64,000 nt of DNA from NCBI GenBank assembly GCA_030248295.1, contig JASANH010000938.1:496001-560000 (forward strand), read 5' to 3'. Each line of letters starts with the position of its first letter. Within the stretch, counting starts at the first letter, position 1. The translations under genes were made by a program, and so were the position numbers. Source of the stretch: Mesodorylaimus sp. YZB2_4. Its lineage: Eukaryota; Nematoda; Enoplea; Dorylaimida; Dorylaimidae. The notes beneath the pieces were generated by a model. The model ran no database searches and had not been told where the DNA came from. It saw only the letters and a list, made by a program, of their open reading frames with translations. Below are positions 47,901-59,106 of the stretch, one piece after another.

Positions 47901-49795
47901 ATGTCATTGGAAAGCCTGAGGCTTACGATTGATGGGTGAGGGAGAGGACGAGGATGGATGTTGCGCTGTGGGTGAATATGCATGTGGAATGCAGGCGATC
48001 GAATGAGATTGACTGGGAACATTGAGAGAGTGGCCTTGTTTGCCTTCAGAGGAATCAATTTCGGTTTGGTATGATTAGTTTTCGATTATGAAGCCTCTTC
48101 CAGCAAAAGAATTTCTTGGCGCTCATTTTGAATTAGGCTAATGCTAAGAACATACAAATGCAACTTGAAATGATTCTGAACTAATTTGCATCACCTCGGC
48201 TAATTGACGACAGTAAGAAAGGTAGAAGTCTTTGTTCAAAATCCACTTGCAGGCCTAGGACAACCTCCATCCACCAGCATTGGGTAAAGCTTAAATACTT
48301 GAAGCTGTATCAACTGTCATCGTGGGCTTCCTTTGGTAAGCAAAGCCAGCTTTTCGTCAACCTCATCATGGTTTAGTGGGCAAGAAGTACGAATGAAATG
48401 CTAAATATATATTTGGACGAGGGGCTACCTTCAGTGCCTGAGAGAAATCTGATCATGAAGAGAATGCAAATTATTTCAAATAGTCTTCATCACATCGAAA
48501 AATAAGAAGTATTGAAGAAATCGCTTAGGCCTTCATAGCTACATCATCTCCTCTAATGGGAGGGTATTGTCTTGTGCAGCAGAACTGGAACCCGCTTGTC
48601 GTTGTTGGCATCTCGATATAACCTGCACTATGCTACCGACTCACAATCAGTCTCACCCCTTTTCTGGTAAGGACCATTTTGTACTTAGTTCCCCGAAAAA
48701 GATCTTATTGCAGTACACAACGAAGAAGTGAAAAATATCTAGCCGTTGCACGGTATGAATAAGAAACATTATCTTGGTTTCAAGAACTTCTAGAAGGCAC
48801 CCACTAATTATCCTCTTAACTTCGACTGTGTCCTTCGTTTTGGTGAGCCGGCGGGCCTTACGAGGTAGTCGCTATTTTCATGGCTGTCACTCACTAGTTT
48901 TCTGCGACCTACACCACTTCTAATTGCATTTTTTACGTGTACGCGTTTGTGATTTTTGCATCGCTTTCGTCCTTTGGATTACTAATTAGATGGGCCGCCT
49001 CTACTTGGATCGTCATCTGTGCGACAACTGCTTCCGCGTTCACCACAGCTTGGACTGCCTTTGGTCGTGTCAGTGTTGTGGGCGTGTGCACAATCTGGCG
49101 AGTTGGTTTGCACCCTGAACTACTAGAGACCACACCGCTCTCTATCACTTTCCGACGCCCGCAATTCACACCTGCGCTTTCCGTACCACAATGGGCTAGC
49201 AATGTGGACATGACTGGCCACTGGTTGCACGTAAGTGTTGGTGCTTACTCATCGAAGCTTGCAGAATTTAAGATGCATGAAGAGACTTTAGAGAAAATGC
49301 TTCTTTCGCCTGGATAGTGGATTAGGCCTGGCTTGTTCGTCGTGGCAACTGTCATTTATATTTTAGGGATATTTCACCTTGTTTTGTGCGAATAACACAA
49401 AAAATGCGTGACAACTCTTCGTAGAAAAAGGCGATCGTGTCGATTTTGTTTCGTGTCGTGTCGAATCGTGTATTGCGTAGTGCCGTGGCCAATTCTCACT
49501 GTCAGTCGCGTCCCCATGGTGCATCGCCGAGCACAGTCATTTTAGTGGTGATTCGCGACGCGTCTCAGTCGCTGTTTGGATCAGTGGTGCGGGCGGTCAT
49601 AGCTAGGAAGATAGAAGAATGACTGATGGAAGTCCTTTTGGAGCACTGCAGTAAGCGATGGAGGTTTCGCCCTGTAGACCAACCAGATTCTGTGCGCAGG
49701 AGTGCAGCAGCAAGCCGCAATTGGACTAGCACATTGAGTCACGAGTAACGTCGCGATCGGTGGACAAGCTAATGTGAATTTGCCAGACCATTGCG
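44997..49795. other. Long gene-poor stretch
   Basis: Sequence is rich in G and T on the plus strand at about 45800-48100, as for a long UTR, intron or non-coding transcript. Open frames at 45589-45978 and 48937-49317 (the latter without an ATG; it reads LHPELLETTPLS) are partly protein-like but lack supporting signals. Confidence 0.4.
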
Positions 49796-50077
49796 TCACG
49801 TTCCCACGAAAGGTTGGGTCCCTAGTTCAGGACAGGTCGTTCCCACAGAAGTGTCTTCGATCCAGCCGTCTTTTTGGGGTTTCCGCGTTTTGGTGCAGTT
49901 AAGTCGCAGTCCATCGAACCGAGCAATCATTTTTTCATCATCGACATCCAAGCCGTGGATGACACTGCAAATATTCGCTAGGATTGGTCCTGATACGCCA
50001 TTTAGTGGGTCCGTCTTTGAATGAGGAAGCCTAACAAGAGAAAAGATTAAGGCGCCAGTCACAGTCAGCCAGCGCAT
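49796..50077 (-). CDS. Small secreted-type protein, copy 1, 93 aa
   Basis: Starts MRWLTVTGALIFSLVR, a plausible signal peptide. It continues with DPLNGVSGP and HGLDVDDEKMIARFDGLRLNC. The DD...GLRLNC pattern recalls the DDTALNGIRLHC motif of VMO-I-type proteins, but this is a weak likeness. After the TGA another frame reads NVTQWSGKFTLACPP, so the true protein may be longer through a splice or be frameshifted. A related, shorter copy lies 420 bases upstream on the same strand. Confidence 0.35.
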   Translation of the reverse strand: MRWLTVTGALIFSLVRLPHSKTDPLNGVSGPILANICSVIHGLDVDDEKMIARFDGLRLNCTKTRKPQKDGWIEDTSVGTTCPELGTQPFVGT

Positions 50078-50340
50078 ACCAATCCGTCCCCATGCATTTT
50101 TACAATCGCGTTTTGGAATGAGGAAGAAAAAGAAAGGGCAGCTCCTTGTACCAGCTTAAGTGGAATAGAGGAAGCGTTGATCTACAATTTTCACCATCTT
50201 TATAATTCTACGAGACCAGTTCGTCAGTCTGCGATGCATTCGAGAACACAATTACCTCCATAGCTACTTTACTGCGTCACTCCTACAGTGCTACGAAAGG
50301 CCCCCGGTTCCATACAGGCCATTCCGCTAGTTTGGGCAGT

Positions 50341-50502
50341 TCAGTCAGTCCATCGGGCAACTGTCACTTTTTCACCATCGACTTTATCGCCGCAAAGAAA
50401 GGTTGGGTCCTGATGCGCCACTCCGTTCGATGGGGCCATGTTTGGATCTGGAAACTTCACAAACGAAAAAGTCGGGGCAATCAACAATAGCGTGGCCGTC
50501 AT
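50341..50502 (-). pseudogene. Small secreted-type protein, copy 2, truncated
   Basis: Starts MTATLLLIAPTFSFVK and aligns with copy 1 through NGV..., GDKVDGEKVTVAR, then stops where copy 1 continues GLRLNC. The DNA alignment suggests lost bases next to GATGGACTG that shift the frame. The 53-residue frame is therefore probably a decayed copy. Confidence 0.4.
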
Positions 50503-51529
50503 AGTCAGCCATCACAGCAGTCGGGGTTTCAAGCCGTCACAGAAGCAGAGGGATAAGAACACAAGTCAATTTAGAATCGTAGAGCAGGAATCAGTACATC
50601 GTTTTGGGCACACCAGTCGCCATTCGTCCTCATAAGAGATTCAGATACACAGTCGAAAGGAGATCGGTAAGATAGGAGCTCTTTTTATTTTCGGAAATGG
50701 ATTTTCTTTTAGGCTAGGGTCTCGCAGCCGGGCATACAGTGTATCGTTTTGGTCTTGCTTGCCATTATTTTTTCTCTGCACAAATTTGTCAGCATCGTGC
50801 CCAAAAGTTCAAGATTGTTTCCAAGCAGCAGCTTCTTACGTCCTCAACCCTAACGTCTCGCTTCATTCCAATACCCCAAATTTGTTTGGTTTGGCTTGCA
50901 TTATTCGTGTGTCCCTGGTTCAGCATCAAAATTATACCCTTTCACTGATTGGTAAAGGCGTTTTCCCATACTGATTCCCAGTTATTCAGAGCGAGCTTCA
51001 TTTTTCTGCCTACTTGGCTGCCACCTATCACATGATCAACGTGTGCACTCCAGCTATTCTCAAAGTCTACATTTACAGTATTTTTCTATTGAATCTCACG
51101 TCAGTTTATTAGCACCTTTTCCAGTATAGTTAATGTCAAAATCTCATTTCAACCCAAATTTTATTTCTGCTAAGCCGCGTTTCAGTTTGTATTCTAAGCC
51201 ATGTATTCTTCAAAGCATCATCGTCTTGAAGTTTATCTGCCATTTTTCGAGTCCATCGAGTCGAGTCGGTTCTCATGTATTTTATGATTTTGATTATTTC
51301 AAATTTGAATTCCTTGGGAAATACCGTTTTCAACATTTTCAAAATCAAAATGGTTTAATCAATGAATTAGTAAAAATCGTAGCGACCAACGTCTTTGCGT
51401 TATTGTCTAGCAGCAGCATTTTATCATCTAACATCCACAGGCGTCAGAGAAATCGAGTCATATCGGCTTCTTCATGATGTGCAAGTTAGAAATTTTGGGT
51501 TGCCAGAAATCAGAGTCAAAACTTGAAGA

Positions 51530-53408
51530 GTCTAGAAGCTAGAGCGAGAAAGAGCACAGAGACGAGTATCGACAAGACGAGGAGGGGAACGAAAGAAGGC
51601 TATGGGAAAATCGGGTACGGACGACATGAAACTCAATGTCCAACACACAGCAGTCCTTGCGTGGAACTTGGATCGGGACTCGTACTCGTAAGTGGTGGTT
51701 CTTTGACTTCTTATGGGACTCTGAGCAATCGAATTTTAGGATCTCCTTTGCCTCAAAACAGCAATTCAAACACGAGAAGATCTTAAGCAGCGATTTTTGA
51801 TTTCCGTAGGACAAATCCACTTAGCTGAGATGAAGCAAGAAAATGCATCGGTTTCTTTGCGAGACGAGCATAGGTTGCGTGTCATCGGATACCCGACTGG
51901 AACTAAATCTTCACTATCAGCAAACATTCCCTGCTTTACCTTCGGATGAGGTCGTCGTGTAGCTTCAGCATATCGTCTGCGAGCCAGAGACACAGCAAGG
52001 AATTCATGCTATAATCCACCAGGAACAAAGGACAACTAGCTTTATCTTCCGAATTTACTTCTGGCTACAGCCTTGATGCGAATTTGCCATCACCATCTAC
52101 ATGACGAAGTGCATGTTCAAGCAACAGCGTCAGGTTTCTGGCTGACTAGATCTACTTCATCCTTTTCGATTGAAACATATTGAGGTGTCCCAAGTCATGT
52201 TCGGTCTGTTTGCCCAGCCTCTAATTCCTAAAGTTTGAAGTTTCTGAAACGATACTCAAATGAATATTAGCTTAATGGATATCAAATCGCTTCGCAATAC
52301 TTGAAGATCGTTTTGTGATTTTGAATTCAACGAGTCAAAAATTTGAGGCTAGTGAGTCAATACGCTCTTTGAAGAGATTCTTCTGACACTAAAGAATCAA
52401 ATTCTAACCGTCCTCTCAAGAACTCGACTTCCAATCATGTACACTGTTCAGGCCACACGAGTACGCCTTGCATGGACAATATGTAAGTACCGTAGTTTCA
52501 AGAAATTTATTAGAAAATTCAGTGAACCAAACCATCCCTAAATTAATTCCCAAGCTGGCATAGTCTTCTCCAAAGTCCGATTGGACGCCGGCCCACTAGC
52601 TGCAAGTCTTGGTATGTACATTATTTTAGGATACACCAACTTCTCCACATGCTTCTTCGCCCAGGGGCAAGCCTATCTGCTTAACTCCAGAAGAGTCTCA
52701 AATTTATGTTTCTCTACATTTACTTTTTCTGCGCCACACTTGAACCAACACCTGTACTTGGAAGTCACTTCTAAACACAAAATTAGCCCCTCTTTATCAG
52801 CGAAAGACGCGCCTTCCACGCAGCCAAAGCACGTCCCTCTATTTTTGCTTGTAACTGCCTACTTGGTACTCCATGGTCATCTGCTACCATCGACTACTCC
52901 GGTTCTCATAACCTCTACCCGACTTGCTTCACACTACGATCATGTTTTATCTGAGCATTGAAAAAGCAGCAGACTACTGAGCAAACTGAGGAACCATTAT
53001 GATTAGAAGATCATTCTTCTGCGCTATTTTCTTTTATCACAACCGAAAATATTAGTTTTTCACCTGAGTACAGAAGAAGTGTTGGACTGCGTCCTGTTAT
53101 CAACATGTGCGCGGTACCATATCATCTAGCCATTCTTAAGAACCCTCAGCAGAGGCTAACAGATGCAGAGAAGAGGAAGCGTGAGAGGTCCAATGTGGGA
53201 ATGAAAAGTGCGCTTGAGGACGAATGCGACCGAATAAGCAAGTATTTCGAAGAATTTACGTTGAATAAGAAGTGGAGGCGAGAGAGTTAAGAATGGACTT
53301 GAAGTGGAATCATTAACGGGAATGGGTTATCGCAGGAACGATACAATGCAGGAAATTACTCTGGCTCAGATTTTTTGGGAGTATTTTGACATCTTTATGC
53401 ACCGAGGT
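51530..53408 (+). pseudogene. Fragmented coding sequence of a large unrecognised protein
   Basis: Protein-like segments follow one another on the plus strand, but in shifting frames: IHLAEMKQENASVSLRDEHR (51815), KGQLALSSEFTSGYSLDANL (52029), DEVHVQATASGFWLTRSTSS (52112), LFEEILLTLKNQILTVLSRT (52367), RVRLAWTI|C with a GTAAGT donor (52470), FSKVRLDAGPLAASL, an exon to 52961 (FSAPHLNQHLYLEV), FSPEYRRSVGLRPVINMCAV (53060) and LTGMGYRRNDTMQEITLAQI to about 53408. Some junctions have proper GT-AG introns with matching phase; others need 1-2 base indels (near 52102, and in a GA run near 53285). The retained introns argue for decay in place rather than a retrocopy. Assembly errors are the alternative. 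I do not recognise the family. Confidence 0.4.
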
Positions 53409-55803
53409 ATGCATTGTTCATGGGTTCAGATAGGTCTCAGTAAGGACTAGTTGGATTGGTCGTGGGAAGAGCCCTTTCTCTGCTGGTACTCATTGCTATT
53501 TACCCTTTCGGCTTGGAGTGACTTGTCTAATCGAGCCATGACGTCCAACCCAGCCCCGTTGCAACTTGATGAGTTCTTTCAGATTATTCAACTACGCCTG
53601 GGAAGCTAGGTTGTGAACGAGGTGTCAATAAGCCCCTTTCAAATCCCTGGACGAGTAGGTCTCAATTTGATTTCGGTCAGGAAATGGTTAATGCGAATTT
53701 CGATCATCGTGATAGACTTGTGAATGAGACTTGATAAGTCAGTGATTCTCGACCAGTCAAGGTCAGTGAAGGGAAGAGTTCGAATTTGGAGACAGTTTCT
53801 CGAGCCGACGCGGTAGAAGTAGCGTGTGGGTGATCTACGACTATGGACTAGGTTTTGCTTTAGCTGTCCTTGCTCGGGGTGACATGGGTGGGAAAGGGAT
53901 GGTCCTGGGTGGTCCAGTGGGGACGATGATCATTGGTGGAACAGCGATGAACCATCGGCATGGCGATCAATCAACAAAAGTATGTGCAGCTTTCGACATT
54001 CAATGCTCATGGTGAGTGGGGTTTACTGATCGATGTATGTCCTGTGTGATCGAAAGACCCTGTTGTGTTTCAGGGTTCAGGATATTTGTTCTTCCCCACC
54101 TGCACTTCTGTACTTTTAGGCACGATTCCGACACACGACAGACAACAATTTCAGTCAACCATCGTCACATTTCGACAATCAAATCAACAATTTTAACAGC
54201 TCAATCAACACGTCAACTGGCGGCATCATATTCAGTGCATCTATCTCATCTGATCCAGATTCAAGTACACCATGAACAGTGCAATATGAAATCATTGACA
54301 ATCACCCTTCTTTACGATTTCAGCATCGGCCACCCACTACTCTAGTTCTAATTTATGCGCTGTTTGCTGTTTTACACACAAGTTTGTTTAAAAAGTCAAG
54401 AAAACGGAAAAAGTTTGTTTTTGGAAAAGTATGATTTTATTTTTCTTATGTAAACCTTGCATGTCGTTTATGTGTTGGGTCGGGTTGGGTGCGTGTACGA
54501 TCGACTGCGGATTGAAATATGATGACGGAAACAAGTAAAATGAGTAAGACTTTATCCGCAGTGAGTAAGTTTTGATAAGTGAGTTGAAGGTTGTTCTTTC
54601 TTGTTTGTAAGTCGACGACAGTTCTGTGATCGGGATTGCAAGTAGGTGCGCAAGTAAGGCTCCTGTAGTCATGATCGTCCTTACCACTGTCGTGTGCGGG
54701 CACCAAGTGAGCTTTCCATGCCGAAATGGCTGTGAACAAGTTTGTCCATCAGACTTTATTTCCCTTTGCTAAGTGCTCTGTACTGCAGCGAACGCAGACC
54801 AAAAGTTTGTCAGTCTGTTTTTACTTGGAAACGCCTGTCCATAGCGAACGCAGCTCCAAGTTTGATCAAGTTGTTGACTTTACTTTGATTTCGAAATCTT
54901 ATACTCTGTTTTCACTTTGACCAAACCCGTGTTTATGCGCAGAGGATCGAATCGCTGTGGTGCCCACAAAGAGTACCTGAGCGCATGCGACTGTACGGCT
55001 CATTCTGATGCTATAGATGGCCGCACAGCCAGGAAGAATCCAGGCGGATTGGATTAGTGAGGCTGGAGGAGTAAGGCGTGCTGATCTAACGCGCTGTTGC
55101 TGGCCACTTCGATCGGGTCGTTTCAGAGGTGGCAGCCCAGGTCACAAACTCTGAACTAGGGTCCGCTCAGCAGACACGAAATCGACACGAAGTGGTGGAG
55201 AGGGACGGGAAGTAAGCGCAGTTTTCAAGTTGCAGTCATTCGTGAAAGCTAGCGCACACGTTTGAGGGTGAATCAGCATAAAAAAGTTGACTGGGCTTAT
55301 CACCTCGCTTGAATTTTGAGCAGTCTTACTGTGTTAGAGCGATGACAGGATAGTTGTCAGAGTGGCATACGAGCAGGGATCTTGATCACAGCATGGCTGA
55401 CCAGAGAGCAAATCGTCGAGTAGATCACACGCCCTCAGCTCTCAGCGTGTTACTTTCTGACTTATCGGTTTACTGCAGGCCCTACGAAGCCGATGGTCAG
55501 TGATATCACGCTGCAGATATCGAAGCGACGGTTCGTCAGTCAATTGAGCCGAAGCAATCAATTACCACATCCATCAGTTCTGTTCTGCTTATTCACGCTG
55601 CGTGGAAGTGCGAGTTATCTTCGTCCTCTGACTTCGATGCTATATTGGTATTGCGTACGTTGGTTCTGTCCTTTGTTCACTGTAAAATCAATGATTCTCG
55701 CTGACTATTTCGCTAGTTGCACTCATTCTCAAGTGTCCCGCGATACATCACCACCATTCATCATTCAGCAGACATCATGATCATCGCTGTACTTCACGGG
55801 CCA
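53409..55803. other. Gene-poor; possible further fragments of the decayed gene
   Basis: Short protein-like pieces continue to about 54300 (for example NPAPLQLDEFFQIIQLRL near 53550) without a consistent model. 54350-55803 shows nothing I can support. Confidence 0.3.
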
Positions 55804-57031
55804 TCAGGGCGGCTTCTCCGCATCTGGTTCAGGGGGCGCATTCTTCGACCGTATTTGCTAAAAACACCGTAGAACAGGATTTAACTGACTTGAGCGATAG
55901 AAGAATCATCTTACTCGTATCCGGCAGCTCATGTCTTCTTGGATGCACAGCATTCCGCCGGAGTTGGTGAACATGTTGCAATAATCAGGGGCCGAGAACA
56001 GGGTCACCAGTTTCTCGTCTGCGAAAAACTCGAAGCCATTGTGGACAACCTGGTCCGACAGGCACATAATGGTCTCAAGTCATGCTTCGAGAAAGTGCCT
56101 ATTACCTGATGAGCTCGAGCAATCAGGTCCAAGCCCAGGTTTTCACACACGTCGACCACGGCATCCACGCCGAACAGATACGAGATTCCACGCGGGCTGG
56201 GAATGAATCCTGAAATGGACAATTGGCATGCTGCTTTAGTAGCCGCGTCTCCTCGACTCACCAATCACATTTGGATCGGGATCCGCCCAAAGTAGGTCCG
56301 CCACGAGCCCCTCGTTCGGCGCTTCGGCGAATGGACGTTCTACGGTGCGTAATTGATCGAGACCTCGTAGATCCGGCGAGATGCCACCATGCATGCACAA
56401 GATCCGACCCGCCACCAGTCCCGACAGAGGCATCCATTCGAAGACAAGCTGAAGATGGCACCCACGGGCAGTCAAGAATCGAGGGTGGGAGAGCGCGCTC
56501 GCAACTTACGTTGATGAGCTCATAGAGCTCGGCGTCGTATCGGACCGTGACCTCTTCCATGAAACCGTACACGCGATTGATCGATCTCGTTTCATGATTG
56601 CCTCTCAGCAGGTAAATATCATTGGGTGACTGCAGTTTCAAGGCGAAAAGCAGAAAGATCGTCTCCAAGCTCATCGGACCACGGTCGACGTAGTCCCCTA
56701 CAACGGAGCCAATAGTTATTGATCTTTTTCGACGAAACTCAACCATCTTACCGAGAAAGAGGTACCGCGACTTTGGTGGCCATCCGTTCAGATCGAACAA
56801 ACGTATCAGGTCACGAAATTGGCCGTGTATGTCACCACATATGGCTATTGGATGAGGGGTCTCCACCAACGTCGGCTGGCCCTTGAAAACTGCCTTGACG
56901 TTGTCCAGCAACCACACCGCGTCGGCTCGATCCAATGGTTTTTCGTGGTATTCGTACACCTGCGCCTTGAACTTGTCGATAATGAGCTTCACTTTCTGAG
57001 CATCAGTCGCTTCGGGCGTCGGACTCGCCAT
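55804..57031 (-). CDS. Divergent PP1-type Ser/Thr phosphatase catalytic subunit, 315 aa
   Basis: This PPP-family enzyme dephosphorylates Ser/Thr residues. Six exons (56752-57031, 56510-56697, 56262-56448, 56106-56209, 55915-56049, 55804-55857) join in phase to 948 bases. All metal and catalytic motifs are present: GDIHGQ 66-71, GDYVDRG 94-100, RGNHE 125-129, HGG 176-178, SPRG with the conserved Arg, and RAHQV 250-254. The usual SAPNYCGEF reads SAPDYCNMF at 272-280, and many surface positions differ from PP1, so it is a fast-evolving paralogue; nematodes have sperm-enriched PP1 paralogues of this sort. Intron 1 (56698-56751) is 54 bases, in frame and stop-free, splitting the GDYVDRG motif. Its ATG lies 261 bases from the start of a divergent membrane-protein gene. 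Confidence 0.92.
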
Positions 57032-57292
57032 CTTCCCTCAATGATACGACTGAGCTACCGTCCTCCACCAAGCACGAGCGCACACTGATGCGAAACCCAG
57101 CATAAGCGAATGCAGAGGAAGTGTAAAGTGTCACGTGACCATAAGCTCCCACCCGAGAGCCGACTCCGTCTACCAGTGGCTCGTGGAATGGTCTGACGCG
57201 CCTGATCAGCCTGAGATCACCGTCCAAAGAGCTCGCATCTCCTACTGCAGCCGATCTGGTTTGGTTCACTCGCGAGTTAGAATTCCTCCAGT
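57032..57292. promoter_or_regulatory. Shared bidirectional promoter region (261 bp)
   Basis: All DNA between the two divergent start codons. No TATA box is obvious. The arrangement suggests co-expression of the phosphatase and the membrane protein. Confidence 0.55.
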
Positions 57293-59106
57293 ATGGCGCC
57301 ATTTTATACGTCCAGGTCCGTTGCTGATGGTGTTCAGTGGCTCGCGATCGGTTCCGTGGCCTCGATGGGCATCGTCTTATTAACTATGGGCTGCGTCTGC
57401 TGCAAAAAGAAAAGGAAGGAAAACTGCCCCAAGGTAAGGGCAGATGGCTGTGTGTCTGGATTGTACCTGAGTAATCCGTGCTGAAGATGACTGCAACTCT
57501 AGAAGCTGACCATTCTTTTCTGGTGCTCACAGGCGAAAGAAGCAACTAAAGCTCATGCACTGCGTACGAGCGAATCGGACAAGTCGAGCAAGTCGATCGA
57601 GAAGAAGGGTGCAGATGGAAAGTCCAACATCCTGCCTTTGCAAGAGAAGACAGTCGACAGCGGAATAGGTGACAGTCCCTTGAAGAAATCGATTAAGGAG
57701 ATCCCAAAACCCAAGATCGGTGCACTGGTAAAGTAAGTGTTGTAAAAATCGGGTTTACTGGATTCTCAAATAAGCAGGCTTAGTCAATTCAGAAACAAGC
57801 AACTCGTGAAACAGCACATGGTCCCCGCTTTAAAAGGAACCAAGGAACCAGCTACCCCTGCGCACCGCATCAATGTGAAACCCAGGTAAGAAATACTGAC
57901 CGAAACGTTTGTATGAGTAACCAAACTAGGTTTTTTAGCAAAAATGAACTGCCTCTGAAAAAAGGTAAACATTTTGCTAGATGGGAAGAAAAGGAGGTTG
58001 AGAAGAACGTGGATCTTTTGGCTACGTAAGTGAGCTATGACGACATGCGAGACGGTTGGCTTCAGAGTCAGTTCCTCTTTCAGTGCACGATCTGTGGAGA
58101 AAAGCAGCGAGGCAGTGACTATGCTATCCGCTAGGCCGCCGGGCATGAAAGCAGGTGGTAAGAATGTTTGTCACAATAAACTTTATGACTTTCCTACGAA
58201 CATTTCTTAGATGAAGGTCCACTCCTTGCCCAAAAAGTATCGGCCATGAAGTCGGATGAAAATCTCGCTGCTACGGCCATGACCATCGGGGCATATCGAA
58301 CCATGCTGGCAACTCAGAACGTCTCTGGTGATGGTGCCTATCGAAGCTTGACAACAGTGAAAATCGCCCCTGATGATGGTGCATATCGAACTTTGGCACA
58401 GACAACAGCAGTTCCTGGCGATGGAGCATATCGAAGCCTGGGACCAGATACTAAGGCTATGGCGGATGGAGCATACCTTAGTTTAGCGCCTTTGAAGAAG
58501 GGCGCCGATGCTCCGTATATCAAAATGGGTGGTAAGACTCATGCTCCAGCTAAGAAAGGGTTCGATGCGCCATATATCAAGATGGGTGCCAAGACGCACG
58601 CTCCAACAAAGCTCCAACACGTTCCAGTCAAAAAGCATTTTCGCATCCCATATATGGCACTGAGCGATGATGGTGCAACACGCGCACCTACTGTCTCGTC
58701 GTCGCACGACACAAGAGCCCCAACCGTCCCGACTGACCCGGCTACCGAATCTCCAGCCGGTGTGAAGGTTCCTTCGACTGGAAAGAAACAAGCCATTGAT
58801 GGGAAGGTTGGAGTGGCCGCTGGCAGATCTCCAGCCTGTGTAAAAGTGCCACCGACTGCAAAGAAACCCCAAACAGCCATTGATGGGAAGGCTGTAGTGG
58901 CCCTTGGCAAATCTCCAGCAGTCGGTTTGAAGGCTTTAGCAGGTGGAAAAGTAACCCTAGCAAAAGTGCCAGCAACTGGAGGAAAGCTATTGAAAGCACA
59001 GAATAAAGCTCCAGCAACAGCCAGCCCCGTCGTAAAAAGCATACGGTCGAAAACGGTAGAGTCAACTGAGGTCGACCTAAATTATTTCAGGTCGAGGTTT
59101 GTGTGA
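57293..59106 (+). CDS. Single-pass membrane protein with eight YxxPhi repeats, 501 aa
   Basis: Six exons (57293-57433, 57533-57732, 57778-57885, 57939-58025, 58084-58157, 58211-59106) join in phase to 1506 bases. Residues ~16-36 (LAIGSVASMGIVLLTMGCVC) form a TM segment followed by Cys-Cys and a KKKRK stop-transfer cluster, so the remaining 460 residues are probably cytoplasmic. The tail is Lys/Ser-rich and includes TVDSGIGDSPLKK. From residue 230 a repeat GAYR(S/T)L / APYIKM places Tyr at 232, 247, 262, 277, 292, 306, 325 and 351, all in YxxL or YxxM form, with exactly 15-residue spacing for the first five. A second region (~385-460) has repeats of AIDGK and KSPA...VKVP. YxxPhi is a known clathrin-adaptor sorting signal, and paired YxxL can be a kinase/SH2 site. 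The family is unknown. Confidence 0.85.

Noticed and set aside
48937-49317. 126-codon hydrophobic plus-strand frame
   Set aside because: Starts with GTG, overlaps an ATG frame on the other strand, and shows no splice or poly(A) support.
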